DNA from: Alcaligenaceae bacterium SAGV5
GTDB taxonomy: Bacteria > Pseudomonadota > Gammaproteobacteria > Burkholderiales > Burkholderiaceae_B
Direction: 5' to 3'
Length of the DNA: 64,000 nt
Assembly (NCBI GenBank): GCA_009360345.1
Contig: SPDP01000010.1
Coordinates: 30,495 to 94,494 of the forward strand
The translations under genes were made by a program, and so were the position numbers. Each line of letters opens with the position of its first letter. The stretch's first letter is position 1. Under the pieces are notes generated by a model that was not told the origin of the DNA, did no database searches, and saw nothing but the letters and a program-made list of their open reading frames with translations. This document shows, in pieces, positions 1 through 7,783 of the stretch.

Positions 1-1
1 C

Positions 2-481
2 GCGCTCGATGCCTTCGTCTGGACCGGCGAAGGCAGCCCCACCCTGAAGGAACGCGCCAAGAAATTGCCCGAATTCCTTGCCAGGACGCGTCGCCCCATC
101 GACCGGGCCTTCGTCTACAGCATCTTCAACCGCGACCACCCCGGCACCGCCGACGACACCACCATCGAGGCCTTCGCCGACGCCATCCTCACCCTGGACG
201 ACTCCATGCCCACGGGCACCTACGTGGACATGTGCTCGAAGCTGCCGCTGATCGACCCAGAGCGCCTGCGGGTGCCGACCCTGCTGATGCGCGGCGAGTA
301 CGACGGCATCGCCGGCTTCGGCGACCTGATGCGCTTCTTCGAACAGCTTCCCAACATGGACAAGCAGTTCACCGTCATGTCGGGCATCTCGCACGCAAGC
401 TTCCAGCAAAAGAATTACCTGCGCGTCTATCACATCCTGCACGCCTTCCTCACGCTCCCCGACGCCCGATACGGAGGTTGA
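2..481 (+). CDS. alpha/beta hydrolase, C-terminal part (5' end outside window)
   Basis: This is the last 159 codons of a gene that begins upstream of the window; the frame is open from base 2 to TGA at 479-481. The end of the protein has the layout of an alpha/beta hydrolase: VPTLLMRGEYDGI carries the likely acid residue of the triad and GISHAS the likely catalytic histidine. The nucleophile elbow would be upstream. A Bug-type binding protein gene follows after 4 bases, and its GGAGG ribosome site (473-477) lies inside this gene, so the two are probably cotranscribed. The substrate cannot be read from the fragment. Confidence 0.75.
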   Translation, partial: ALDAFVWTGEGSPTLKERAKKLPEFLARTRRPIDRAFVYSIFNRDHPGTADDTTIEAFADAILTLDDSMPTGTYVDMCSKLPLIDPERLRVPTLLMRGEYDGIAGFGDLMRFFEQLPNMDKQFTVMSGISHASFQQKNYLRVYHILHAFLTLPDARYGG

Positions 482-485
482 CTCC

Positions 486-1454
486 ATGAAGCGCATCCAC
501 GGCATGGCATGGGCAGCACCGCTGCTCGCAATTTCGCTGCACGCAGGGGCCGCCGGGACCTACCCGGAGCGTCCGGTCAAGGTCATCGTTCCCTTCGAGC
601 CCGGTGGTTTCACCGATGTCGTGGCGCGCGTCGTCGCCCAACAGCTCGGCAGTGCGCTGGGCCAGTCCTTCATCATCGAGAACAAGCCCGGCGCGGGGTC
701 GACCATCGGGACCGACTTCGTGGCCAAGGCCGCTCCAGACGGCTACACCCTCGAGATCGTCTCCACCAACCACGTCACCAGCCACAGGCTGTACAAGAAC
801 CTGGATTACGACCCGATCAAGAGCTTCACGCCGATCACCAAGCTGGCGGACAGCCCGTATGTGCTGTTCGCCAACACCAAGCTGCCCGTCCAGTCGGTGC
901 AGGAACTCATCACGCTGTCCAGGTCGGAGGGCGCCCACATCCGCTACGCTTCGTCCGGCAACGGCAGCACGCAACATTTGATGGGGGCGCTGTTCCTGGC
1001 CAAATCCGGGGCCAGGCTGGAACACGTCCCCTACCGCGGCAGCGGCGGCGCCATGAAGGACCTGGCCGCGGGCTTCGTGGAAACCAGCTTCGCCGCCGTG
1101 TCCAACGGACTGCCGCACGTCAAGAGCGGCAAGATCAAGGCGCTGGGCGTCACCAGCACGCGACGCAACGCCCAGTTGCCGGACGTACCCAGCCTGGCGG
1201 AGGCCGGCGTCCCGGGCTATGACGCCGTGGTATGGCTGGCGCTGCTGGGGCCGGCGGGACTACCCCAGGACATCGTCTCGCGCCTGAACGAGGCTGTGCG
1301 CGCCGGGCTGTCCAGGCCCGAGGCGCGCGAAGCCCTGGCCGGGGCGGGCGTGGACGTCGCGGTGTCCACGCCGGAAGAACTGGCGCAATACATGGTGCAG
1401 GAGAACACCATGTGGGGCGAGGTCATCCGCGGCCTGGAGATCCGGATCGATTGA
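486..1454 (+). CDS. Bug-family tripartite tricarboxylate transporter substrate-binding protein
   Basis: The 322-residue protein is a periplasmic solute-binding protein of the Bug/TctC family. A signal peptide occupies about residues 1-22, ending near HAGAAG. It is followed by the family core: PVKVIVPFEPGGFTDVVAR near the N-terminus, an ENKPGAGSTIGTDFVAKA stretch and PDGYTL. Length is normal for the family. The ATG at 486 has GGAGG eight bases upstream. No membrane subunits are next to it, which is usual for Bug proteins. The ligand is unknown; the neighbouring hydrolase gene may act on the same compound (inference). Confidence 0.9.
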   Translation: MKRIHGMAWAAPLLAISLHAGAAGTYPERPVKVIVPFEPGGFTDVVARVVAQQLGSALGQSFIIENKPGAGSTIGTDFVAKAAPDGYTLEIVSTNHVTSHRLYKNLDYDPIKSFTPITKLADSPYVLFANTKLPVQSVQELITLSRSEGAHIRYASSGNGSTQHLMGALFLAKSGARLEHVPYRGSGGAMKDLAAGFVETSFAAVSNGLPHVKSGKIKALGVTSTRRNAQLPDVPSLAEAGVPGYDAVVWLALLGPAGLPQDIVSRLNEAVRAGLSRPEAREALAGAGVDVAVSTPEELAQYMVQENTMWGEVIRGLEIRID

Positions 1455-1485
1455 CGGCGGGTTTTCGCCACCGCCTCACACCGGA

Positions 1486-3525
1486 TCACCACTGATAGCG
1501 CATCGTTGCCCGGCCAGCCAGGGCCCGCGTCCGATGGCCGAATTCCCCATGGACGCTCGCGCCCAACGCCAGGCGATTCGCCAGCCGCAGTTCCACGCCC
1601 GCCGAAACCAGCGCGAGATCGGCAGCGGGCGCCAGCGCCGCACTGGTGAAATCCGTGGCGGCAAGCGCGGTGAACGACGCTCGCAGGTCGGGATTGTTCG
1701 AGTGGTTGTGCACCCACGCCGCCGAGGTCCGTACGGCGAGCGACCGGGCCCCCTCCAGCGTGAAGGTCCGGTCGAACGCCAGGCCCAGCTCGGTGCGCAC
1801 ATAGTTGACCGAACGCTTCTGGTAGCCAAGGGCGAGGTCCGAGGCTTGGCCGCCGCCCGCGGTTTCGGCATAGCCCGGCGTGCTCACGCGTTGCAGTTGC
1901 AAGGCCGCGTACGGTGTCACCGTGCCGGATTCGCCCTCGAACCGGTAGCCGGCCTCCACCCGGCTTCCCACGCTATGCGCATGGAAGTCGGCGGCGTAGG
2001 AGGCCTGGATCGCGCGCAGCGAGCGATCCGTGGTCATGCGGTGCAAGGAATAGGACACGGCGGCCGCGGCATACGCCGATCCCGCGCGTTGCAAGGCATA
2101 GGCCCCGACCTGCAGCGCATTGTTGCGCCCGCTGAAGCCGTCGGCCACGTCGAAATGCGCCACTCCGCTGCCCAGCGCGACCCCGACCGTGGTATCGGGC
2201 GAAATCCTGCGATCGTGGCCGATGGTCAGCCCCAGGCTGCGCGTGGACAGGTCGCCGTTGCTGTAGGCAGCATCCATGCTCATCCGGCTGTTGTTGCCAT
2301 AGACCTGCGCCCAGGTATTGTCGCGCCCCTCCTCCCAGGCGCCGCCCTCCGCCTGTCCGGACGCCGGCGGACGAGGGCTGCTGGCGCGCGCGTCGGCGGC
2401 GCGCTGGAGCAATACGCGATTGAACGCCGTGCCCATCTGCTCGCCCACCATGGCGACCGACGACGCCGCGGCCCCGCTGACGTTCCAATAAGCCCGGCCC
2501 AGTTCCGGGACGGTCGGAATCTCGACCAGCCGCGCGACCAGCGGCTGGAAATGCCGCAAGCCCTGGCTCTGCGCCTGCGCGATCAGCGCGCCGATCTGCC
2601 GGCCATCCGAGCCCAGCCCGCCGGGGCTGAAGTCCGCGGTCGAAGAGAGCGAGACCTCATTCCCGCTGCGCTGCAATGCGAAGTGCAGGATGGCCGTATT
2701 GCCCACCGACAGGCCAGACGCATCGAGGCCATCGGCTGCATGCAGGAATGAGCCGAGCGCCGCCGTGCCCGGCGCGACCAACCCGCCGTTGACCAGCGTG
2801 GGCCGCAAACTGCCTAGCAGTTGCGCGGATCCGCTGACCTCGAAGGTATCGACACGCGCGTTGGCATGATCGACCCGCAGGTTCAGGACACCGGAAGCGG
2901 ACTGCTCGAGCGAACCGGTGATCCGCGTCGTCGATCCGGCCGCAATGCCGCTGGCCAGCGTGCCGTCGTTGCGCAGCAGGCCGCCATCGCCCAGGTCCAG
3001 CGTCGAGCCGGCGACCAGCGTTCCCGTGCCGAGGTTGTGCACGAGATTGCTGCCGTCTCTCGCCAGGTGGATATTGCCTTGCAAGGTGCCGCTGTTGTTG
3101 ATCGTGGTGTCGCCGGAGATCGTCCGCACGGCCGCGCCGTCGGCCCCGTCGACGCTGCCCACCGATCCGCTGTTGTTGAGTTCGTTGGTCGGCCCCTCGA
3201 ACTCCAGCGCGCTGCCTCCCGCCCCAGCCGCCGCGCCCGACGCCGCCTCGGACTCGGGGGTGTCGCGCGGATCCGCACGGTCAACAGCCGCACTCAGCGA
3301 TGCGATGATCTCGCGGGCCAGGGCGACGTTCATCACCACCGTGGACAGTGCCAGCGTCTCGATGCTGTAGCCGCCCTCCTCGTTCGGCGCCACCTCGCCG
3401 CCGTGCAAGTGCAGCGCGATATCGACGGAGTTCTGGTTCTTCAGGGTGCTGACCTGGTGCGACGTGGCTTGTGTGCACAGATAGCCAGGGGCGCGCTTGA
3501 GCGCCGGACGATTCGGTTGGGTCAT
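1486..3525 (-). CDS. autotransporter beta-domain protein without a recognisable signal peptide
   Basis: The 679-residue product ends in an autotransporter beta-barrel. The barrel starts about residue 400 with TWAQVYGNNSRMSMDAAYS and GLTIGHDRR, and finishes with an aromatic residue in ATMRYQW, as outer membrane barrels do. The passenger (about 100-380) is rich in N, G, S and T and looks like a beta-helix. The N-terminus, MTQPNRPALKRAPGYLC, is not a Sec signal peptide and no ESPR-like leader is visible. Either the 5' end was replaced or the true signal is lost, so the gene may be a truncated relic. A hicAB locus starts 56 bases beyond its 5' end. Confidence 0.8.
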   Translation of the reverse strand: MTQPNRPALKRAPGYLCTQATSHQVSTLKNQNSVDIALHLHGGEVAPNEEGGYSIETLALSTVVMNVALAREIIASLSAAVDRADPRDTPESEAASGAAAGAGGSALEFEGPTNELNNSGSVGSVDGADGAAVRTISGDTTINNSGTLQGNIHLARDGSNLVHNLGTGTLVAGSTLDLGDGGLLRNDGTLASGIAAGSTTRITGSLEQSASGVLNLRVDHANARVDTFEVSGSAQLLGSLRPTLVNGGLVAPGTAALGSFLHAADGLDASGLSVGNTAILHFALQRSGNEVSLSSTADFSPGGLGSDGRQIGALIAQAQSQGLRHFQPLVARLVEIPTVPELGRAYWNVSGAAASSVAMVGEQMGTAFNRVLLQRAADARASSPRPPASGQAEGGAWEEGRDNTWAQVYGNNSRMSMDAAYSNGDLSTRSLGLTIGHDRRISPDTTVGVALGSGVAHFDVADGFSGRNNALQVGAYALQRAGSAYAAAAVSYSLHRMTTDRSLRAIQASYAADFHAHSVGSRVEAGYRFEGESGTVTPYAALQLQRVSTPGYAETAGGGQASDLALGYQKRSVNYVRTELGLAFDRTFTLEGARSLAVRTSAAWVHNHSNNPDLRASFTALAATDFTSAALAPAADLALVSAGVELRLANRLALGASVHGEFGHRTRALAGRATMRYQW

Positions 3526-3546
3526 GATGTTCTCTTCAAAAGAGGG

Positions 3547-3582
3547 TTGTGTATTTGTGTGTATTGTGTAGAATTACACACA
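3547..3582 (+). promoter_or_regulatory. hicAB promoter with overlapping palindromic operator
   Basis: A sigma70-like promoter reads TTGTGT (3547-3552), 16 bases, then TAGAAT (3569-3574). Two nested inverted repeats cover it: TGTGTA-N4-TACACA at 3565-3580 and TGTGTGTA-N11-TACACACA at 3556-3582. The predicted start site falls at or next to the hicA ATG at 3582. HicB antitoxins usually repress their own operon through such palindromes, so autoregulation is likely here (inference). Confidence 0.6.
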
Positions 3583-3764
3583 TGAACAGCGCAGACCTCA
3601 TCAAACGATTGAAAGCCGACGGCTGGTACTTGGTGCACACGGTTGGATCGCATCACCAGTTCAAGCACCAGATCAAACCCGGCAAGGTCACGGTGCCGCA
3701 TCCGAAGAAGGATCTGCCGTTACCGACAGTGCGCAGCATTCTCAAGCAGGCCGGCCTCAGGTAA
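3582..3764 (+). CDS. hicA: HicA-type mRNA interferase toxin
   Basis: The 60-residue protein matches the HicA fold: LIKRLKADGWYLVHTVGSHHQF near the N-terminus (catalytic histidine in GSHH, residues 24-25), a basic middle, and a VTVPHPKKDLPLPTVRSIL end. HicA cleaves translated mRNA and is neutralised by HicB. The ATG at 3582 is preferred over an upstream TTG because homology begins there. No Shine-Dalgarno sequence precedes it; the mRNA start seems to lie at the ATG, so the message may be leaderless. hicB follows after 28 bases. Confidence 0.88.
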   Translation: MNSADLIKRLKADGWYLVHTVGSHHQFKHQIKPGKVTVPHPKKDLPLPTVRSILKQAGLR

Positions 3765-3792
3765 GCCGACCCGCCCAGAAAAGGAGAACCAA

Positions 3793-4182
3793 ATGCTCTA
3801 CCCCATCTATGTCTACAAGGAAGACGGCAGCGCGTACGGCGCAGCCTTTCCTGACTTCCCCGGCTGCTTTGCGGCCGCCGACGAACTGAAAGATCTCCCC
3901 GGCGCAGCTCAGGAAGCCGTCGAGGCCCACTTTGGCGCGGATGAAGATCCTGTGCCGGCCCCCAGCACCCCTGACGTTTGGTCAGATAATCCCGACTATC
4001 AGGGAGGATTCTGGATGCTGGTAGACATCGACCTTGCGCAGGTTCGGTCCCGAGCGGTGCGGCTTAACATCAGCCTCCCCGAGGGCTTAGTCCAGCGTAT
4101 CGATGCAGTGGCAAAACAGCGGCGTCTGTCGCGCTCTGCGTTCCTCGCTTTAGCAGCCGAACACGAGATGGCAGAAACTTGA
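3793..4182 (+). CDS. hicB: HicB-type antitoxin and repressor
   Basis: The 129-residue protein begins with the HicB partial RNase-H-like fold, MLYPIYVYKEDGSAYGAAFP followed by DFPGCF, and ends with a ribbon-helix-helix-like segment, VRLNISLPEGLVQRIDAVA, at about residues 88-125. The second part would bind the palindrome before hicA. A good AAGGAGAA ribosome site lies 4 bases upstream of ATG 3793. The order toxin then antitoxin is the common one for hicAB. A terminator follows at once. Confidence 0.88.
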   Translation: MLYPIYVYKEDGSAYGAAFPDFPGCFAAADELKDLPGAAQEAVEAHFGADEDPVPAPSTPDVWSDNPDYQGGFWMLVDIDLAQVRSRAVRLNISLPEGLVQRIDAVAKQRRLSRSAFLALAAEHEMAET

Positions 4183-4206
4183 ACATCGGCACGCAGGGAA
4201 CGAAAA

Positions 4207-4240
4207 AGCCCGCCGTCTGGATGACTGGCGGGCTCTGTTT
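4207..4240 (+). terminator. rho-independent terminator of hicAB
   Basis: Perfect 8-bp stem AGCCCGCC (4207-4214) and GGCGGGCT (4227-4234), 12-base loop, then CTGTTTT. It lies 25 bases after the hicB stop. It could also serve the gene on the other strand in part, since an A-run precedes the stem. Confidence 0.8.
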
Positions 4241-4305
4241 TGCGGCCTTCTACTCCGTGCCCACTAACGCCTCGATGTCAGAGACAACGGAGCATCGACA
4301 GGGCG

Positions 4306-5340
4306 CTACAGAGCTTTATTGACTAAGTCCACGAAATCAGCTGCATCACGGAAATAATTCCGGAAGGCGTCCGCAATTGCTCGCGGGGTTTGGGCTGTCA
4401 CGTACACAACGTCATCATCCGGATTGTCTTTTTCAATGGCATCACGATAAACAATCGCTTCCTTTGCCTCTGTGAATCCCCGCGCCGCCAAATCGCCCTG
4501 GTGAATACGCAGCACAATGTGCTTCCTAGCCGGAATCACGACATCACTCTTCCTTGCCGCGTGCAGGGTAGAAATCACATTGAGTTCGCGCTCCAGCTTG
4601 CGAAACTCATCCCTTAGTTTCGCGTCCGAAAGGCCAGGCAGACACCCCACCAGATCTTCCTTTTCCCGCGCAATAATCTCGGCTGCCAAAGCAAATATCC
4701 GCTCGCGCTTGGGATTAATGCCTTGATCGAACTTGATACGAGCGCCGTCCAGGAGATCGCTAATTTCAACAGCTGTCGCCCAAGCATGCTGCACGCGCGT
4801 ACGAAACTGCAGCTCTATTTTGAGGTTGTTGTAGATCGCGCCACCATGAGTCGTGGCTTGGTACTTGTAAACCTCATGCACGCCACGGTAACCCGTTGCT
4901 TTCGGCTCCGCTATGTAATCATAGCGGTCGGCGTCGATACGCTCGTGGCGAGCGCGGGTCGTATGAAATCGTTCGCGAAACTCGTTCAAGTCCGCGATTG
5001 ACGAGAAAATTAGGCGACACCCAGCCAAGTCGTGCATTGTGGCCAGATCTTTAGCGCGACCGGAACGCAGCTTATCGACAATGGTAGTCAATCGCTTTAG
5101 CCGCTGCGCGAACGTGACATCGGCACGCCCTTTCCGTATATATGATCGCAACGTCGCCTGGAATGTGTTCAAAACATACGCATGCGAGTTTCGCCAGTTA
5201 TTGATTATGGCGACATCCTCGGGCGACGACTTGCCCGCCGCAACTGCATTTCCAGCACGCGTCACTGCACCCTTAGAGTATCGCCGGGGATCGCCGTATG
5301 AGTAAGCCATAGCCACGTCACGAGTAACATTTTGCAGCAT
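4306..5340 (-). CDS. RelA/SpoT-domain (p)ppGpp synthetase-like protein, stand-alone
   Basis: The 344-residue protein has one RelA/SpoT nucleotidyltransferase domain at about residues 85-195. DLAGCRLIF (104-112), GYRGVHEVYKY (150-160) and IELQFRTRVQHAWA (175-188) are the expected synthetase motifs, and the acidic and basic residues appear intact. There is no HD hydrolase, TGS or ACT domain, so it is a small alarmone synthetase or a toxic relative (toxSAS). The N-terminal 85 and C-terminal 145 residues are extra to a minimal synthetase. Base composition is clearly AT-richer than the surroundings, which suggests transfer. It sits at the left edge of the prophage, in the direction of the early phage genes. 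No separate antitoxin gene is next to it. Confidence 0.8.
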   Translation of the reverse strand: MLQNVTRDVAMAYSYGDPRRYSKGAVTRAGNAVAAGKSSPEDVAIINNWRNSHAYVLNTFQATLRSYIRKGRADVTFAQRLKRLTTIVDKLRSGRAKDLATMHDLAGCRLIFSSIADLNEFRERFHTTRARHERIDADRYDYIAEPKATGYRGVHEVYKYQATTHGGAIYNNLKIELQFRTRVQHAWATAVEISDLLDGARIKFDQGINPKRERIFALAAEIIAREKEDLVGCLPGLSDAKLRDEFRKLERELNVISTLHAARKSDVVIPARKHIVLRIHQGDLAARGFTEAKEAIVYRDAIEKDNPDDDVVYVTAQTPRAIADAFRNYFRDAADFVDLVNKAL

Positions 5341-5407
5341 TCTACCCCGTGACTATCTAAGTTGCATGGTGACGTGCCGGCAGAAAACCTCGAGCGCCAC
5401 AGCACCC

Positions 5408-5434
5408 GCTAGGCAACACGAAAGCCCGCCTAGC
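5408..5434. other. stem-loop at left prophage edge
   Basis: GCTAGGC (5408-5414) and GCCTAGC (5428-5434) form a 7-bp stem around a 13-base loop, between the RelA/SpoT-domain gene and the first phage-like gene. It could be a terminator relic or part of a recombination junction; no T-run follows on either strand. Confidence 0.3.
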
Positions 5435-5484
5435 CTATCTTGATGGACTCTGTTCGCTATGGGCGCAAGTTCCCGCACGTATTG

Positions 5485-5760
5485 TCACGCTTCTCGACAC
5501 GCTTTTGGGGGCTCCGTGTCACGGTAGCGTGACACGGAGTACAGTGCGAACCCTCCATTCGTCTGCGCAGGTTGCGAAACAACGACGGTTCCGTTGCGCA
5601 GCAGCGCCGCGAGCACCCGATGAACAGCCCGGCGGGCTGCCTCTCTTTCCCTGGGGTCGCGGCATCGCCCACCGGCAGCGTAACGGACCACTTCCATCAC
5701 ACGGAACGACCTATCCGGATACGCCTGAAACAGTTCCAGCACCTCGTGCGCGTACTTCAC
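5485..5760 (-). CDS. small winged-helix-like phage protein
   Basis: The 91-residue product starts at GTG 5760, which overlaps the upstream stop as GTGA. MKYAHEVLELFQAYPDRSF and the REREAARRAVHRVLAALLRNG helices followed by a beta-hairpin (GFALYSVSRY) resemble a winged helix-turn-helix, so DNA binding is plausible. It is the last gene of the leftward early operon. I do not recognise a named family. Confidence 0.6.
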   Translation of the reverse strand: MKYAHEVLELFQAYPDRSFRVMEVVRYAAGGRCRDPREREAARRAVHRVLAALLRNGTVVVSQPAQTNGGFALYSVSRYRDTEPPKACREA

Positions 5761-6137
5761 AACCGAAACCTCCGCTTTACTGAATCGAGGAAGAGGCCCA
5801 GATAGAGCCTGTACTGGTGATCGGTCAGCGACACCCCCGTAACGCTGGAGATCCAGCGCCGGGCGGCACTGCGGCGGTCATCGTGCTCCAGGTCCCAGAA
5901 GCGCACATTGCGCTGCGGATACTCGGCGATGACAATCATGCGTTCGTGGTGGGGAAGCGCCCGATGCAATGCATCCACGCCGTGCGCGTGCTCCATGACG
6001 ATGGGCCGCGCATCGATCTCGTCGGCGTAGTACCGCAGCAGATTCCCAGGAGTCTCGCCGGACCAGCACCAGCGGGCCCAGCTCCACATGACGTCATCGA
6101 CCGACAGGGATCGGCCCTCCCGTTCTTCAACGGCCAA
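5757..6137 (-). CDS. Q-like / DUF1133-type antitermination protein (probable)
   Basis: The 126-residue protein carries SVDDVMWSWARWCW near its start, an EYPQRNVRFWDLEHDDR middle and a C-terminal helix that would read the last replicative-operon position. This is the style and gene order of phage late antiterminators (DUF1133 or Q class). The start chosen is TTG at 6137, because AAGGGAGG lies five bases before it and the longer frame runs through the previous gene. It overlaps both neighbours. With no late genes left in the element its target has been lost (inference). Confidence 0.55.
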   Translation of the reverse strand: MAVEEREGRSLSVDDVMWSWARWCWSGETPGNLLRYYADEIDARPIVMEHAHGVDALHRALPHHERMIVIAEYPQRNVRFWDLEHDDRRSAARRWISSVTGVSLTDHQYRLYLGLFLDSVKRRFRL

Positions 6138-6549
6138 GCGCGCCTCCCTTGCCCATGATCCCCGGCACGCTCGGCTGAACCGCCGACGCGCGCGATTGGT
6201 TGATCGCGAGCGCCCTACGTTGCCGGTCCATTTCCGGAGATGCCGTTCCGTGCTTCCCCGCCTCCGTTCCCACGACGCGCTGAACCATGGATTCTGGATA
6301 GGCGGGACACGGCGGGGCTGGCGGTTTGGCGCTCGCGGCATTGGCCGCAATGGCATTCAGAACGCGCGCGGGAACACGGTCCAGCGGCTCGCTGACTGCC
6401 CGGCACACGCACGGCTCCGCCCGCGGCGCAGTCGCCATGAGCCACCGGGAGTGCGCCTGCATGAATGTGACGCCGTAACGAGTGCAGCCACCACCAGTAC
6501 AGCACCACACGCCGGCCTGCATCCGCAGACGAGGTTTCACGCGTTTCAT
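6127..6549 (-). CDS. phage hypothetical protein
   Basis: The 140-residue product begins MKRVKPRLRMQAGVWCCTGG and is basic and cysteine-containing at its N-terminus; the C-terminal half is rich in P, A and S. The ATG at 6549 overlaps the stop of the antirepressor gene as ATGA, which supports translational coupling. I recognise no family. It lies between the antirepressor and the Q-like gene. Confidence 0.55.
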   Translation of the reverse strand: MKRVKPRLRMQAGVWCCTGGGCTRYGVTFMQAHSRWLMATAPRAEPCVCRAVSEPLDRVPARVLNAIAANAASAKPPAPPCPAYPESMVQRVVGTEAGKHGTASPEMDRQRRALAINQSRASAVQPSVPGIMGKGGALGR

Positions 6550-7244
6550 GCCGGCACCTCGCACAGGGCGCGCGCCCACAGCCCCGCTACCCATTGCACC
6601 CCCTTGGGAGTGAACCTGGCCTGATTGAACGCGTGGTCGTTCGCCCGCGCCACGCCCGCTTTGACCTCGAACCGCCCCGCGTCGATGTGTTCCTGATACG
6701 GGGTCCATTCCCCACCCAGGCGATACATGATGCGCTGGTCGAGCAGGAACTCGCGGAACCGGTTCTCGTTGGCATGAAGCAGCTTGCAGACCTGGCGGAA
6801 TCCCATGCTGCCCGTCGCGTCGACGTACCGCTCGACGAACTCCACCGCGGGCCGCGCGGCCTCCAGTTGCTCTGCCTGGTCCGCCGCGAGGCGCAGGGCC
6901 TCGGCCATGGTCCGGGGCACCATAGCGCCGGCTATGACTGAGTCGAACGTGCGAATCACCCGCAGGTTGAACGCCGGGCTGATCCACATGGCATACGCGT
7001 ATACCAACTCGCGGCAGACATATGTCCCCTGCCCAATGCCGCCGCGCTGGACCGATACAGGAATTCCTGTATCGCTCGCTTCTTGAGCAACCTCGGCGAT
7101 CAGTTCCTGGGTTTGTTGGTTCTCCAGCCAGATGGACGGCCCGTGCCTACGCTCGGCGCCAGCAGCCCGATGCAGGTCGTTCAGACTGTATCGACCGGCA
7201 CCGTCCTGCCGGATGCTGACGTTCTCGATGACCACCTGCGTCAT
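6546..7244 (-). CDS. phage antirepressor, KilA-type
   Basis: The 232-residue protein has an N-terminal KilA-N-like domain (YSLNDLHRAAG, then SIWLENQQTQELI and GGIGQGTYVCRELVYAYAMW) and a C-terminal antirepressor domain with MGFRQVCKLLHANENRFREF and RFTPKGVQWVAGLW. Such proteins inactivate phage repressors or bind DNA. ATG 7244 is preferred to a GTG nine bases upstream because it overlaps the stop of the small membrane gene (CAATGA) and has AGGGTG before it. Confidence 0.85.
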   Translation of the reverse strand: MTQVVIENVSIRQDGAGRYSLNDLHRAAGAERRHGPSIWLENQQTQELIAEVAQEASDTGIPVSVQRGGIGQGTYVCRELVYAYAMWISPAFNLRVIRTFDSVIAGAMVPRTMAEALRLAADQAEQLEAARPAVEFVERYVDATGSMGFRQVCKLLHANENRFREFLLDQRIMYRLGGEWTPYQEHIDAGRFEVKAGVARANDHAFNQARFTPKGVQWVAGLWARALCEVPA

Positions 7245-7414
7245 TGCGCACACCCTGACCGCTCTTCGGCCAATTCCTCGCGCAGGATGAGCGCGAATGC
7301 GACAGCGCCCATGCCGAGCACCAGCGCCGCGGCCCAGTTGCCCCGGGCGGCCAGCGGCAGCCCGCAGAACACAGCCACGCCCAGCAGCATGGCGAGATAG
7401 TGGGAATCCCTCAT
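7241..7414 (-). CDS. 57-residue membrane protein
   Basis: A small gene below common length cut-offs: ATG 7414 with AGGGAGA seven bases upstream, TGA overlapping the antirepressor ATG. Two hydrophobic helices are predicted, LAMLLGVAVFCGLPLAA (7-23) and AAALVLGMGAVAFALIL (28-44), followed by a charged tail REELAEERSG. The tight coupling argues that it is real. Function unknown; holin-like topology is possible, but the position is within the early operon. Confidence 0.7.
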   Translation of the reverse strand: MRDSHYLAMLLGVAVFCGLPLAARGNWAAALVLGMGAVAFALILREELAEERSGCAQ

Positions 7415-7426
7415 GTCGATGTCTCC

Positions 7427-7783
7427 CTAAAATTCCTCGATTGCCCAGCCGCCCCCGTCCTTCTTCGGCCGCGCGCGCATGGCGACGAATCGGAACGGGT
7501 ACATGTCGGCCGCGATTTTGATCTTTGCCCTGGCGTCGTCCAGCCAGAACCCCTTCACCTCATGGATCTCCAGCTCGCCATTCACGAGCATCACGGCGAA
7601 GTCCGGGCTGTAGAACGTGTTGTCCGCCAGGCGCAACTTGACCCCCTCGAACTTGAACCAGGCGATCTCCCCAGCCTGTTGCCGCTGGCCGAGGTGCTCG
7701 GCATAGGCGGCCTCGGTCTTGTTCATCGCGCCAGGCTTGAGGCGACCCAGGGCCTGGAGGCGCTTGTGCATGCCGCCCTTCAC
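7427..7783 (-). CDS. DUF1064-type phage nuclease-like protein
   Basis: The 118-residue product contains MNKTEAAYAEHL, WFKFEGVKLRLADNTFYSPDF and EIHEVKGFWLDDARAKIKIA. The PDF...E-x-HEVKG pattern resembles the PD-(D/E)XK core of DUF1064 proteins, which are taken to be Holliday-junction or recombination nucleases in phage operons. GTG 7783 overlaps the upstream stop as GTGA and has AGAGGTGG before it; ATG 7771 is an alternative start. Confidence 0.8.
   Translation of the reverse strand: MKGGMHKRLQALGRLKPGAMNKTEAAYAEHLGQRQQAGEIAWFKFEGVKLRLADNTFYSPDFAVMLVNGELEIHEVKGFWLDDARAKIKIAADMYPFRFVAMRARPKKDGGGWAIEEF

Noticed and set aside
6945..6955. GAGTCGAAC match to the tRNA-Cys T arm as a left attachment site
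   Set aside because: Only nine bases match, it lies inside the antirepressor gene, and flanking bases differ.
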